From Allosaccharopolyspora coralli (GTDB lineage: Bacteria > Actinomycetota > Actinomycetes > Mycobacteriales > Pseudonocardiaceae): DNA of 64,000 bases. How positions within the stretch are numbered: the first letter of the stretch is position 1; each line of letters starts with the position of its first letter. Under the pieces are notes generated by a model. It worked only from the letters and a program-made list of their open reading frames with translations. It searched no databases and was not told the DNA's origin. Positions 1-8,036 of this stretch are shown in pieces. The DNA lies in assembly GCF_009664835.1 (NCBI RefSeq), contig NZ_CP045929.1, forward strand, positions 3,224,001 through 3,288,000, in the 5' to 3' direction. The position numbers and the translations under genes are program-made.

Positions 1-563
1 TCGTCGGAGAGCGTGGAGGTCAGCAGCGTCACCGCGAGTGAGCCGCACAGTAGCCCGCCTGCCGTGCTCGCGGGTACGACGCTGGTGTACAAACCGCGCC
101 GCTTCGTCGGTGCGTACTCGAACAGGAATGCCGCTGCCCCCGCGTACTCACCCGCCGCCGAGAATCCCTGCACCATGCGCACGAGCAGCAGCAGGACGGG
201 AGCGGCGATGCCGAGCTGCGCGTAGCCGGGCAGCAGCGCGATCGCGAAGGTGGCGGCGGACATGATGAGGATGGACAGCGACAGCGCACGCCGCCTGCCG
301 AACTTGTCGCCGAAGTGACCCCAGAACACGCCGCCGACGGGGCGGATGATGAAGGACAGCGCGAAGACCCCGAACGTCGCGAGCAGTCCGGCGGTCGGCG
401 AACTCTCCGGAAAGAAGACGCTCGCGATGGTGACCGCCAGGTAGCCGTAGACGGCGTAGTCGAACCACTCCACGAGGTTGCCGACGAAGCTCGCGCCGAC
501 CACGCGGCGCAAGGTCGTCGGGCTAGCGGACTCGTCCTTCGTTCCGGTCGGTGGTGAGCTCAT
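1..563 (-). CDS. MHS-family MFS transporter, N-terminal part (3' end beyond window)
   Basis: The reading frame starts at ATG 563 and stays open to base 1, giving 187 residues of an inner-membrane proton-coupled metabolite symporter of the ProP/ShiA/KgtP (MHS) type. Visible hallmarks are the N-terminal VEWFDYAVYGYLA segment (about residues 30-45), the loop GHFGDKFGRRRAL after TM2 (the MFS DRxGRR-like motif), and GFSAAGEYAGA in TM4, all typical of MHS proteins. The substrate cannot be told from the sequence. The C-terminal half lies outside the window. The gene faces left, away from psuG, and is preceded by a gene-free stretch of about 470 bp. Confidence 0.85.
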   Translation of the reverse strand, partial: MSSPPTGTKDESASPTTLRRVVGASFVGNLVEWFDYAVYGYLAVTIASVFFPESSPTAGLLATFGVFALSFIIRPVGGVFWGHFGDKFGRRRALSLSILIMSAATFAIALLPGYAQLGIAAPVLLLLVRMVQGFSAAGEYAGAAAFLFEYAPTKRRGLYTSVVPASTAGGLLCGSLAVTLLTSTLSD

Positions 564-1030
564 CGCACCCGCTCTCGTATGGGTCGTACCGGCGAGGAAG
601 CGGACTCCTCCCCAGTGGCGACGGTCATGGACACTGCGGACGCACTCAAAGCAACGGTGTTGCGTTCATTGGAACGTACGAATCCGTTCGCGCCATGTCA
701 ACACCCGCCTCGAACGCAAGCACTTCGCTTGACAACGGGGCCGTGTGTCCGTCACGGCACGCACAGTAATGGGAAGCGAGGGCATGCTGCTCACTGACGC
801 CATGCTCGATGAATGCAACTCTGTTCCAGTCGAGTGACGTAAGCGACGAACGTGACGTGACCCGAACAACGCATTGTCCGGCTCTCGGTGCGCCGCTTAG
901 AGTGCACGCGGATTGAGGCTGTGGCGCCACAGTGCGCGGAGAGCCTTCCTCCGGCCCACGCAGACCGGCCGCCCACGTAGTCCAACCCGCGCACCCTCCT
1001 CAGCTGCCCGAGTTCCCGACTGGAGGTCCG
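564..1030. other. gene-free stretch between MFS gene and psuG
   Basis: No convincing gene in 467 bp; ORFs here lack codon bias and homology I recognise. It should hold the divergent promoters of the transporter and psuG. A small perfect hairpin GCAAC-GGT-GTTGC lies at 651-663. A repeat module at about 899-951 is shared with 6403-6455. The 16-mer CGCAGACCGGCCGCCC near 960-975 recurs near 23806-23821. Confidence 0.6.
899..951. repeat. interspersed repeat D, copy 1 (upstream of psuG)
   Basis: About 50 bp beginning AGAGTGCACGCGGAT, containing the mini-palindrome TGTGGCGCCACA and ending near GTGCGCGGAG. It matches 6403-6455 in the same orientation at roughly 85 percent by eye. Both copies lie 80-130 bp upstream of a plus-strand gene (psuG and the FMN reductase), so a regulatory role is possible, but a dispersed repeat is equally likely. 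Confidence 0.6.
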
Positions 1031-1945
1031 ATGGCTCGTCCCGATTCGCCCGTGGTGGCTGCCGAGATTCGCGAAGCCGTCGACGCCGGTCGTGCCGTGG
1101 TGGCGCTCGAATCCACGATCATCACGCACGGACTGCCGCGCCCGCGCAACCTCGACGTCGCGCACGAGGCCGAGGCATTGCTGCGCGAGGCAGGCGTGGT
1201 GCCTGCGACCGTGGGGGTAGTGGACGGAGTGCCGACCGTCGGCCTCTCCGACGACCAGATCGCAGCGTTGGCCGCCGACGACGCCGCCGAGAAGCTCAGC
1301 ATCCGGGACCTTCCCGTCGCTGCGGCGAAGAACTGGACGGGTGGCACCACGGTGGCCGCCACGGCGTTGCTCGCGCACCGAGCCGGTGTCGCGGTGTTCG
1401 CCACCGGTGGGCTCGGCGGCGTCCACCACGGTGCGAGCGAGACGTTCGACGAGTCGGCGGACCTGACCGCGTTGGCCGACATCCCGATCGTCGTCGTCAG
1501 CGCGGGAGCCAAGTCCATCTTGGACGTCGGTGCGACGCTGGAACGACTCGAGACGCTGAGTATTCCGGTGGTCGGATGGCGCACCGATCGCTACCCCGGC
1601 TTTTACGTCCCCGATTCCGGACACCCGGTTCCACACACCGTGGACTCCGCCGCCGAGGTGGCGACCATGGTCGCGGCGAGCGACGACCTCGGGCTGCGTG
1701 CCGCACTGCTCGTCGCGAACCCGGTCCCGGAACACGCGCAACTTCCGGCCGCCGAACACGACGCGGCGCTCGCCCGGGCGTGGGAGGCCGCGCGAGAACA
1801 CGGCATCACCGGGAAGGCGACGACGCCGTTCCTGCTCGAACATCTGCTCAGTACCACGGGCGGCCGCAGCCTCGAGGTCAATGTCGCGTTGTACAGCAAC
1901 AATGTGTCGGTCGGCGCGGAGATCGCGCGAGCACTCGCGCTGTGA
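1031..1945 (+). CDS. psuG: pseudouridine-5'-phosphate glycosidase
   Basis: Predicted cytosolic enzyme that reversibly splits pseudouridine 5'-phosphate into uracil and ribose 5-phosphate. It has 304 residues, the normal family length. The family signature ALESTIITHGLPRP places the conserved Glu at 27, EKLSIRDL places the conserved Lys at 88, and NVALYSNNVSVGAEIA closes the C-terminal active site. ATG 1031 was chosen over upstream in-frame codons because GGAGG lies 5 bases before it and the protein then starts where the family does. A PfkB kinase follows 79 bp downstream on the same strand, which matches the psuK-psuG pairing of pseudouridine salvage. No dedicated nucleoside transporter is adjacent. 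Confidence 0.92.
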   Translation: MARPDSPVVAAEIREAVDAGRAVVALESTIITHGLPRPRNLDVAHEAEALLREAGVVPATVGVVDGVPTVGLSDDQIAALAADDAAEKLSIRDLPVAAAKNWTGGTTVAATALLAHRAGVAVFATGGLGGVHHGASETFDESADLTALADIPIVVVSAGAKSILDVGATLERLETLSIPVVGWRTDRYPGFYVPDSGHPVPHTVDSAAEVATMVAASDDLGLRAALLVANPVPEHAQLPAAEHDAALARAWEAAREHGITGKATTPFLLEHLLSTTGGRSLEVNVALYSNNVSVGAEIARALAL

Positions 1946-1947
1946 GA

Positions 1948-2006
1948 GGGCATTGGAAAAGTGGGGCGGCGGTACCGGACCACCTGCCCACGTTCCACGA
2001 TGCGAC
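1948..2006. repeat. imperfect inverted repeat between psuG and psuK (repeat C, copy 1)
   Basis: The left arm begins GCATTGGAAAAGTGGGGC and the right arm read in reverse begins GCATCGTGGAACGTGGGC; both converge on CCGG, giving arms of about 28 nt with several mismatches. The right arm matches single-arm copies at 19534-19562 and 46946-46978 (core GGAACTTGGGTNGGTGGTCC). In RNA it would form a long hairpin just before the psuK start and could modulate psuK expression. Confidence 0.55.
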
Positions 2007-2024
2007 CTGAGTGAAGGGGCGAGG

Positions 2025-2882
2025 ATGCTCGGGGTATTGGGTGATCTCGTCGAGGACATCGTCGTGTGGCTCGCCGAGGACGTCCGCACGGCCACCGACA
2101 CCGAGGTCTCGATCCACCGGACGCGAGGTGGAAGTGCGGCCAACGTCGCGGCCTTCGCCGCGAAGCACTGTCCGACGCGATTCCTCGGCTGTGTCGGCAC
2201 GGACGCTGCCGGTGAGGCACTCGTCGCGGAGCTCACCGGCAGCGGCGTGGACGTGCGCGTACAGCGCGAGGGCACGACCGGTTGCGTCGTCGTGTTCGTG
2301 GACGAACACGGCGAACGCACCATGTTCCCCGATCGCGGCGCCAGCGTGCTGCTCCGTACCGTCGAGCCCTCCTGGTTCGAAGGGCTCCACCATCTGCACG
2401 TCCCGGCCTACTGCTTCGCCGCCGAACCGCTGAGTACCGCCTCGGTCCGGGCGATCGAACACATGCGGGAGCACGGCGGCACGGCGTCGGTGGACGCGTC
2501 CTCCACCGGAATGCTGCGCGGTTACGGACGCGACCGGTTCCTGGACCTGATGGGCGAACTGCGGCCGCGGGTACTGTTCGCGAACCGCACGGAGGCCGAG
2601 TTTCTGGGATTAGGACCCGAGCACCAGCTCGATGCGACCGTGGTCGTCAAAGACGGTCCCGACCCCACCGCGATCCTGCGTCCTTCGGAGCCGCCGGAGT
2701 GGGTCGACGTTCCGGTCGCCCCCCACGTACGCGACGCGACCGGCGCCGGAGACGCCTTCGCCGCCGGATTCCTCGCCGACATCCTCGTCGGCTCCGACCT
2801 GCGCAAGGCGTGCGAGGCCGGACACACTGCTGCAGCCTCGGTCCTCGACCATCCGGGCGCGAGTCCCCCCGGTCCTGTGTGA
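2025..2882 (+). CDS. psuK: PfkB-family carbohydrate kinase, probable pseudouridine kinase
   Basis: Ribokinase-fold ATP-dependent kinase of 285 residues. The N-terminal substrate-binding GGSAANVAAF and the C-terminal PfkB signature DATGAGDAFAAGF, with its catalytic Asp, are intact. Placement just after psuG suggests it phosphorylates pseudouridine to the 5'-phosphate that PsuG cleaves. Kinase specificity cannot be read from sequence, so a ribokinase- or fructokinase-type activity remains possible. ATG 2025 has AAGGGG 6-11 bases upstream; the same frame is open further left through psuG but out of its frame. It is probably co-transcribed with psuG through the hairpin-forming spacer. Confidence 0.8.
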   Translation: MLGVLGDLVEDIVVWLAEDVRTATDTEVSIHRTRGGSAANVAAFAAKHCPTRFLGCVGTDAAGEALVAELTGSGVDVRVQREGTTGCVVVFVDEHGERTMFPDRGASVLLRTVEPSWFEGLHHLHVPAYCFAAEPLSTASVRAIEHMREHGGTASVDASSTGMLRGYGRDRFLDLMGELRPRVLFANRTEAEFLGLGPEHQLDATVVVKDGPDPTAILRPSEPPEWVDVPVAPHVRDATGAGDAFAAGFLADILVGSDLRKACEAGHTAAASVLDHPGASPPGPV

Positions 2883-3016
2883 GCTCCTCCTGCGCGGGCG
2901 TGCGGATGGCTGCGCTCTGGTGCTTCCGTGCGGGGCGGCCGAACACCTCGTGACACTGTGCCCGACCGCAGCCCTCGAATCACCGAGAACTCCGCAGTAG
3001 ATGTTGCTCGCTCGTT

Positions 3017-3070
3017 CCGTAGCGGAACCTCAGCGCCCTCGGCATTGCGGGGTCGGTTTCTCGAGTAGCC
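3017..3070 (-). repeat. interspersed repeat B, partial copy in reverse orientation
   Basis: Read on the minus strand this is GACCCCGCAATGCCGAGGG followed by CGCTGAGGTTCCGCTAC. It matches 21 of 22 bases of GAGGGCGCTGAGATTCCGC... in the 42743-42882 copy, and the preceding GACCCCGC is also shared. It lies immediately downstream of the BTAD regulator stop codon. Confidence 0.6.
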
Positions 3071-3072
3071 AC

Positions 3073-6000
3073 TTACCGAGGTCGATCCCGTCCGTTCCGG
3101 TCGGTGCTCGGTGGTGGGAGCTCACGCGACGCGCCCTCGTCGAACGCGGCGTCGAACGCCGCGTCGCCGATTTCCCCACGGATGCGGGCAGAAATGCGGT
3201 CCACGTCGTGCCGCTCCGCCTGCGGGAGCGGAGCGCCGGACGAGCGGCGTGCCGCGTCGGCGGCTCCGAGCAGCCCGGCGGCGTCCCGGCCATACCCGGC
3301 CAGCGACCACGCTCCGGCGAGTCCTTCGAGACCGATCGCCACCGCGCGGGGACCGCCCGTGGTGAGGGCGTGGTCGTAGCCGTGCTGATGCAGGGCACGG
3401 GCCCTCTCGGCGTCGCCGCGCATCTCGGCGATGAACCCCAGCTCGGCGCTGAGCATCAGCGCGTCGAAATGTTCGCCGTGCTCGTGGTTCCAGTCCCGCC
3501 ACGCGTGCAGAATCTTCTCGGCGCGATCGAGCTCGCCTTTGCGTCGCGCCACCAGCGCGAGGCCGAACTCGGCGAACTGGTGCGAGCCCCGGTGAGACTG
3601 CGCGATCGCGAGCCGCGCCGCTCGCTGGTGGAAGTCGTCCGCCGCGTCGTGCTCGCCCCGCAGCAGAGCGATGCGACCGAGCCGCGCGTAGCGGGTCGAG
3701 GCCTCGTTCCACAGGCCGAGTTCTTCGGCGATCCGCAGCCCGGCGGTGTGGAGTTCGGCGGCACGGTCGTAATTCCCGCCGACCTCGGCGAGCGTGCCGA
3801 GCGTGTCCAGGGTCTGCAGGCGTCCCCATTGGTCCCCGAGCTCGTCGAACAGATCCGTCGCGCGCTCGGCTTCCCGGGAGGCCGTGCTCAGGTCGTCGCG
3901 GAGGAGCGCGCGATGCCCGCGCGTCGCCGACGCCGCCGCCATCCCCCACTGCTCCCCTTCGGCCTGGAACGTCCGGAACGCGCGCTCCACTCGTTCGTCG
4001 GCCACGGCCTCACCCTCGCCGCCCCATTGGGTGTAGGCGAGGAACCATTCCGCGTAGGCACGAGCGACACGGTCACCGAGCTCGTCGTAGGCGCGCAGCG
4101 CTGCGCTTTCGGTGTCGGGAGGGCCGGACGTTTCACGCGCCCACCTCATCAGACCCGTGTGCCACGTCAGGACAGGAGCGCGCAGCGCGAGCGACGCGTC
4201 CGGGTCGACGGCCAGCGCCGAGGCGGTCGACCGCCTGGCCTCGGCGAGCCTGCCCCGCAAGAACCAGTACCACCCCATCGCGTCGACCAGGCGCAGTGCG
4301 AGCTCCGCGTCGGCGACGGCTACCGCCCTGTCGAGTGCGGCGCGCAGGTTCACGGACTCCGTGTCGAGCCGGTCCAACCAGTGTCGTTGTTCCCGGCCAC
4401 GCAACAGCGGTGCCGCGTGCTCCGCGATGCCGAGGTAGTGGACGGCGTGGCGATCCTGAGCGGTTTCCCGCTCCCCCGCCTCCGCCAGACGCTCCGCCGC
4501 GTACGCCGCGACCGACTCGAACAGCCGGTACCGGCGCCCGTCGCCGGTGTCGATGCTGGTCACCAGCGACCGGTCGACCAGGCGACCGGCAGTGTCCACG
4601 ACGTCGGCCGGGGCCAGTTCGTCGAAGCCGCACACCTCTTCGACCGCCCGCAGCGAGGCTCCGCCGACGTGCACCGACAGCCTGCGCAGGAGCGCTTGCT
4701 CGGTCGCGGTCAGCAGGTTCCAGCTCCAGTCGATCGTCGCGCGGAGCGTCTGGTGGCGTTCCGGACCCGCCCGCAGCCCGCCCGCGAGCAGCCGGAACCG
4801 GTCGTGCAGCCGTTCGGCCAATTCCCGGGTCCCCAGCGAGCGGACTCGCGCGGCGGCCAGTTCCAGCGCCAACGGGATGCCGTCGAGTCTCCGGCAGATC
4901 GCGGCGACGTCAGCGCGGTTGGTGTCGTCGAGTGCGAAACCGGGGTCCGCTGTCGCCGCGCGGGCCGCGAACAGCGCGACGGCCGGTGCCGTCGCCCCGT
5001 CCGACGCCGACGCGTCCGGCACCGTCAGTGGCGCGACCGTCCACACGGCCTCGCCCGGAATTTCGAGCGGTTGCCTGCTCGTCGCGAGAATCTTCACGCC
5101 GGGAGCCGTTTCGAGCACGGGCACGGCCAGCTCCACGACCGGCTCGACGACGTGCTCACAGTTGTCGAGCACCAGCAGCAACTCGCGTCCACGGACCGCG
5201 TCGACGAGCCGCGCGGCGGAATCGGGCGCCGCACGCTCGGCGCTGGGGTCGTCGCGAACCTCCAGGACCTCGGCGAGGAACTCGGCCAAGCCTCGTGCCC
5301 CGGGTCGATTCGCGTCGCTGGTGAACGTGGCCAGTTCCGCGAGCCACACGCCGTCGGGGAAGTCACCCACGACGCCGTGGGCGGTCTCCAGCGCGAGCCG
5401 CGTCTTTCCGACACCACCGACCCCGACCAACGTCACCACCCGATGCTCGGCGAGCAGCTCGCGGACCTGCGTGAGGTCGACCGAACGCCCTACGAGCTCC
5501 GTCAGCGGCGCAGGCAGGTTCGTGCGCGGCGCCGCCGGTGGCGGTTGTAGCGCCGGATCGTGGTCGAGGATGGCTCGGTGAAGCTCCACGAGCTCCGGGC
5601 CGGGGTCGGTCCCCATCTCGTCGCGGAGCCGGGTGCGCAGGTCGTGGTAGCTGTTCAGGGCGTCGCGTTGCCTGCCGACCCGGTACAGGGCGAGGAGATA
5701 GGCAGCGCGCAGACGCTCACGCAACGGGTGCCGGGTCACCGCTTCTTCGAGTTCCCCGGTCAGCAGCCGGTGCTCGGCGAGCTCCAAACGGGCCTCGGCC
5801 CAGTCCTCCAGCACCGCCAGCCGTCGCTCCTCCAGCCGCGCGACGGACGGTTGCGCGAAGGGCTCGTCGGCGAAGTCCGCGAACGCGGCTCCCCGCCACA
5901 GCGACAGCGCCTCGTCGAGCAGCGCGGCCCGGGCGCGGGGATCGGCCGTGGCCGACGCCCGGTCGGCCACGCGTTCGAAACGGCCGGCGTCGACGGCTTC

Positions 6001-6294
6001 CGGATCGACCCGCAGCAGGTATCCGGGCGGACGGGACACCAGGAGCTCCCGAGCACCCGGTTCGGCGTCGTCCAGCGCTCGACGCAGCTGCGAGACGCGT
6101 GCCTGCAACGCGTTGGCGGGGTTCGCGGGTTGGTGGTCGGCCCACAGGTTGTCGATGAGCCGATCCGAGGACACCACCGTGCCCGCATGGGCGAGTAGCT
6201 GCGCCAACAGCCCCCGGACCTTCACCTCGGGCACGCGGACCGGTGTTCCGTCCTCGTTCCAGACCTGCAGCGGCCCGAGCACCCCGAATCTCAC
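3073..6294 (-). CDS. BTAD/AfsR-type transcriptional regulator with NB-ARC ATPase and TPR region
   Basis: A 1073-residue regulator. Residues 1-95 form an OmpR-type winged-helix DNA-binding domain, about 100-245 a bacterial transcriptional activator domain (BTAD), about 260-500 a STAND/NB-ARC ATPase with Walker A GVGGVGKT near 291-298 and Walker B LLLVLDNCEHV, and the rest is a helical TPR-like C-terminus. This is the AfsR/SARP-large architecture that usually activates secondary metabolism or morphological genes. No biosynthetic cluster is adjacent, so its targets are unknown. The start is GTG 6294 with only a weak ribosome site. It is divergent from the FMN reductase gene, sharing a 237-bp spacer that carries repeat D. 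Confidence 0.88.
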   Translation of the reverse strand: MRFGVLGPLQVWNEDGTPVRVPEVKVRGLLAQLLAHAGTVVSSDRLIDNLWADHQPANPANALQARVSQLRRALDDAEPGARELLVSRPPGYLLRVDPEAVDAGRFERVADRASATADPRARAALLDEALSLWRGAAFADFADEPFAQPSVARLEERRLAVLEDWAEARLELAEHRLLTGELEEAVTRHPLRERLRAAYLLALYRVGRQRDALNSYHDLRTRLRDEMGTDPGPELVELHRAILDHDPALQPPPAAPRTNLPAPLTELVGRSVDLTQVRELLAEHRVVTLVGVGGVGKTRLALETAHGVVGDFPDGVWLAELATFTSDANRPGARGLAEFLAEVLEVRDDPSAERAAPDSAARLVDAVRGRELLLVLDNCEHVVEPVVELAVPVLETAPGVKILATSRQPLEIPGEAVWTVAPLTVPDASASDGATAPAVALFAARAATADPGFALDDTNRADVAAICRRLDGIPLALELAAARVRSLGTRELAERLHDRFRLLAGGLRAGPERHQTLRATIDWSWNLLTATEQALLRRLSVHVGGASLRAVEEVCGFDELAPADVVDTAGRLVDRSLVTSIDTGDGRRYRLFESVAAYAAERLAEAGERETAQDRHAVHYLGIAEHAAPLLRGREQRHWLDRLDTESVNLRAALDRAVAVADAELALRLVDAMGWYWFLRGRLAEARRSTASALAVDPDASLALRAPVLTWHTGLMRWARETSGPPDTESAALRAYDELGDRVARAYAEWFLAYTQWGGEGEAVADERVERAFRTFQAEGEQWGMAAASATRGHRALLRDDLSTASREAERATDLFDELGDQWGRLQTLDTLGTLAEVGGNYDRAAELHTAGLRIAEELGLWNEASTRYARLGRIALLRGEHDAADDFHQRAARLAIAQSHRGSHQFAEFGLALVARRKGELDRAEKILHAWRDWNHEHGEHFDALMLSAELGFIAEMRGDAERARALHQHGYDHALTTGGPRAVAIGLEGLAGAWSLAGYGRDAAGLLGAADAARRSSGAPLPQAERHDVDRISARIRGEIGDAAFDAAFDEGASRELPPPSTDRNGRDRPR

Positions 6295-6402
6295 GGACTC
6301 ACGGTAACCGGACCGCGGTCACGGTTGTCCGGAATCAGAGCTTCGACGTGGTCCGAAGCCGGCCCGAAGCGAATCCGAAGTGCCGACCGCGACGGTGGAC
6401 TC

Positions 6403-6455
6403 AGAGTGCACGCGGATCGAGGTTGTGGCAGCCACAGTGCGCCGAGGGGCCTTTC
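6403..6455. repeat. interspersed repeat D, copy 2 (upstream of FMN reductase)
   Basis: Starts AGAGTGCACGCGGATCGAGG and contains TGTGGCAGCCACA, then GTGCGCCGAG. It is the partner of 899-951 in the same orientation and at a similar distance from the next plus-strand start. Confidence 0.6.
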
Positions 6456-6531
6456 ACCACGGAACCACCCACACAGATCGATCCGCGAGCCCTCCGAGTC
6501 ACCCGGACATCCGCTTCGAAGGAGCGTCACC

Positions 6532-7110
6532 ATGTCTCAGGACCGCACCCGGATCGCGATCGTCATCGCGAGCACCCGGACCGGACGCTTCGGCCCCACC
6601 GTCGCGAACTGGTTCGCCGATCAGGTACGCCAGCGCGACGACGTCGACGTCGACCTGCTCGACCTGGCCGAGGCGCAGCTGCCCGAGGTGCTGGCCGACG
6701 ACGGACCGGCACCTCGCGCCGTCCGTGACCTCGCCCCGTGGCTGGCTGCCGCGGACGCGTTCGTCGTGGTCACACCGGAGTACAACCACAGTTTCCCGGC
6801 GCCGCTGAAGACCGCTGTCGACTGGTTCTACGACGAGTGGCAGGCCAAGCCGGTCGCGTTCGTCTCCTACGGCGGCATCAGCGGCGGGCTTCGCGCGGTG
6901 GAGCAGCTCCGGCTGGTTTTCGCCGAACTGCACGCCATGACGATCCGGGACACCGTCAGTTTCGCCAACTACCCGGACCTGTTCGATGCCGACGGCCGCC
7001 CGATCGACGCCGACGGGCCCGAACTCGCCGCGAAAGCCATGCTGGACCAACTGACCTGGTGGTCGGACGCGTTGCGGCGCCACCGGGCGCTGCGGCCGTA
7101 CCAGGGCTGA
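6532..7110 (+). CDS. NAD(P)H-dependent FMN reductase (flavodoxin-like fold)
   Basis: A 192-residue cytosolic flavoprotein of the NADPH-dependent FMN reductase/azoreductase superfamily. The N-terminal phosphate-binding loop reads IASTRTGRFGPTVANWF (about residues 12-27), the flavin-contacting TPEYNHSFPAPLKTAVDWF is the diagnostic motif, and SYGGISGGLRAVEQLR follows. ATG 6532 is preceded by GAAGGAG at good spacing, so the longer upstream frame was not used. An arylamine N-acetyltransferase gene starts 38 bp downstream and is probably in the same transcript. The pair suggests handling of aromatic or quinone-like amines, although the true substrate is unknown. Confidence 0.88.
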   Translation: MSQDRTRIAIVIASTRTGRFGPTVANWFADQVRQRDDVDVDLLDLAEAQLPEVLADDGPAPRAVRDLAPWLAAADAFVVVTPEYNHSFPAPLKTAVDWFYDEWQAKPVAFVSYGGISGGLRAVEQLRLVFAELHAMTIRDTVSFANYPDLFDADGRPIDADGPELAAKAMLDQLTWWSDALRRHRALRPYQG

Positions 7111-7148
7111 CGCAACGACGACCCGATCCGACTGCGGAGGTACTTGTC

Positions 7149-8030
7149 ATGTCCACTTCCGACCCGTGGAACACCGCGGCGCTCGACCTCGAGGGCTACC
7201 TGACTCGGTTGGGCGTGCCCCGCCGCGCACCGAGCCACAACGCTCTCGATCAACTGCACGAATCCCACGTGCAGACGTTCACCTTCGACAACATCGACGT
7301 CCTTCTCGACCAGCATCCCGGCGTCGAGCTGCCCGCCGTCAACGAGAAGTTCGTCGGACGGGGACGCGGTGGCTACTGCTTCGAACACAGTGTCCTGTTC
7401 GCGGCAGCCGTGGAGCGGCTCGGGTATCCCGTGCACCGTCGGCTGGGCAGGGTCGGCGACCCCACCCAGGCGCCCCGGGCCCACATGGTCGTCGAGGTCG
7501 TCCTCGACGACCAGCGGCTGCTCGCCGATCCGGGCTTCGGCATGAGCATTCCCCGGCCCATCGCCCTCACCCACGGGGCACAGGTGGATCACCGAGGGCG
7601 GACCTACCGGATGCAGCGCATTCGGGCCGAAGGTGGAGTGTCCTGGGAGCTGCAACGACAGCGCGGCTCGGAATGGGAACGGATGCACACGACGGACGAA
7701 CTCGCCGTCCACCCGGTCGACATCACCATGGGCCACCAGTACACCAGCACCCATTCCGCATTCCGTTCCCAACTCATGCTGAGCCTTTTCGACGAGGACG
7801 GCACGCACACGACCGTCACGCACAACACCGTCACGGTGCGCCGACCGGAGGGCGAAACCGAGCATCGAGGGCTGGAGGCCGACGAGCTCGATCAGTGGCT
7901 CGACCGGCTCCGGGTGCCGCTCACACCGCACGAACGGCACTGGCTGAACAACCGAGCAACGAAGCTACGGTCGGAGGAATCGCCCGCCACACAGACGGAC
8001 ACAGAGCCCGAGTCCACCCTGGCGAGTTGA
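7149..8030 (+). CDS. nat: arylamine N-acetyltransferase
   Basis: Acetyl-CoA-dependent N-acetyltransferase of 293 residues, slightly longer than the usual 270-280. The catalytic triad is complete: Cys77 in GRGGYCFEHS, His112 in PRAHMVVEV and Asp127 in LLADPGFG. The C-terminus has a polar tail of about 25 residues beyond the fold. ATG 7149 was chosen because the longer upstream frame overlaps the reductase gene out of frame and because FNNI-like N-terminal family features (FTFDNIDVLL) start at the right distance. In actinomycetes such enzymes act on arylamines and hydrazines, and some serve polyketide release. Confidence 0.93.
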   Translation: MSTSDPWNTAALDLEGYLTRLGVPRRAPSHNALDQLHESHVQTFTFDNIDVLLDQHPGVELPAVNEKFVGRGRGGYCFEHSVLFAAAVERLGYPVHRRLGRVGDPTQAPRAHMVVEVVLDDQRLLADPGFGMSIPRPIALTHGAQVDHRGRTYRMQRIRAEGGVSWELQRQRGSEWERMHTTDELAVHPVDITMGHQYTSTHSAFRSQLMLSLFDEDGTHTTVTHNTVTVRRPEGETEHRGLEADELDQWLDRLRVPLTPHERHWLNNRATKLRSEESPATQTDTEPESTLAS

Positions 8031-8036
8031 AACGCG

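Noticed and set aside
791-2323. Long minus-strand ORF of 510 codons opposite psuG and psuK
   Set aside because: It is antisense to two clear enzyme genes, has Arg/His-rich composition and no recognisable domain; typical GC-rich shadow frame.
3001-5550. 849-codon plus-strand ORF opposite the BTAD regulator
   Set aside because: Mirror frame of a real 1073-residue gene. The product is Arg/Gln/Val-rich with no domain.
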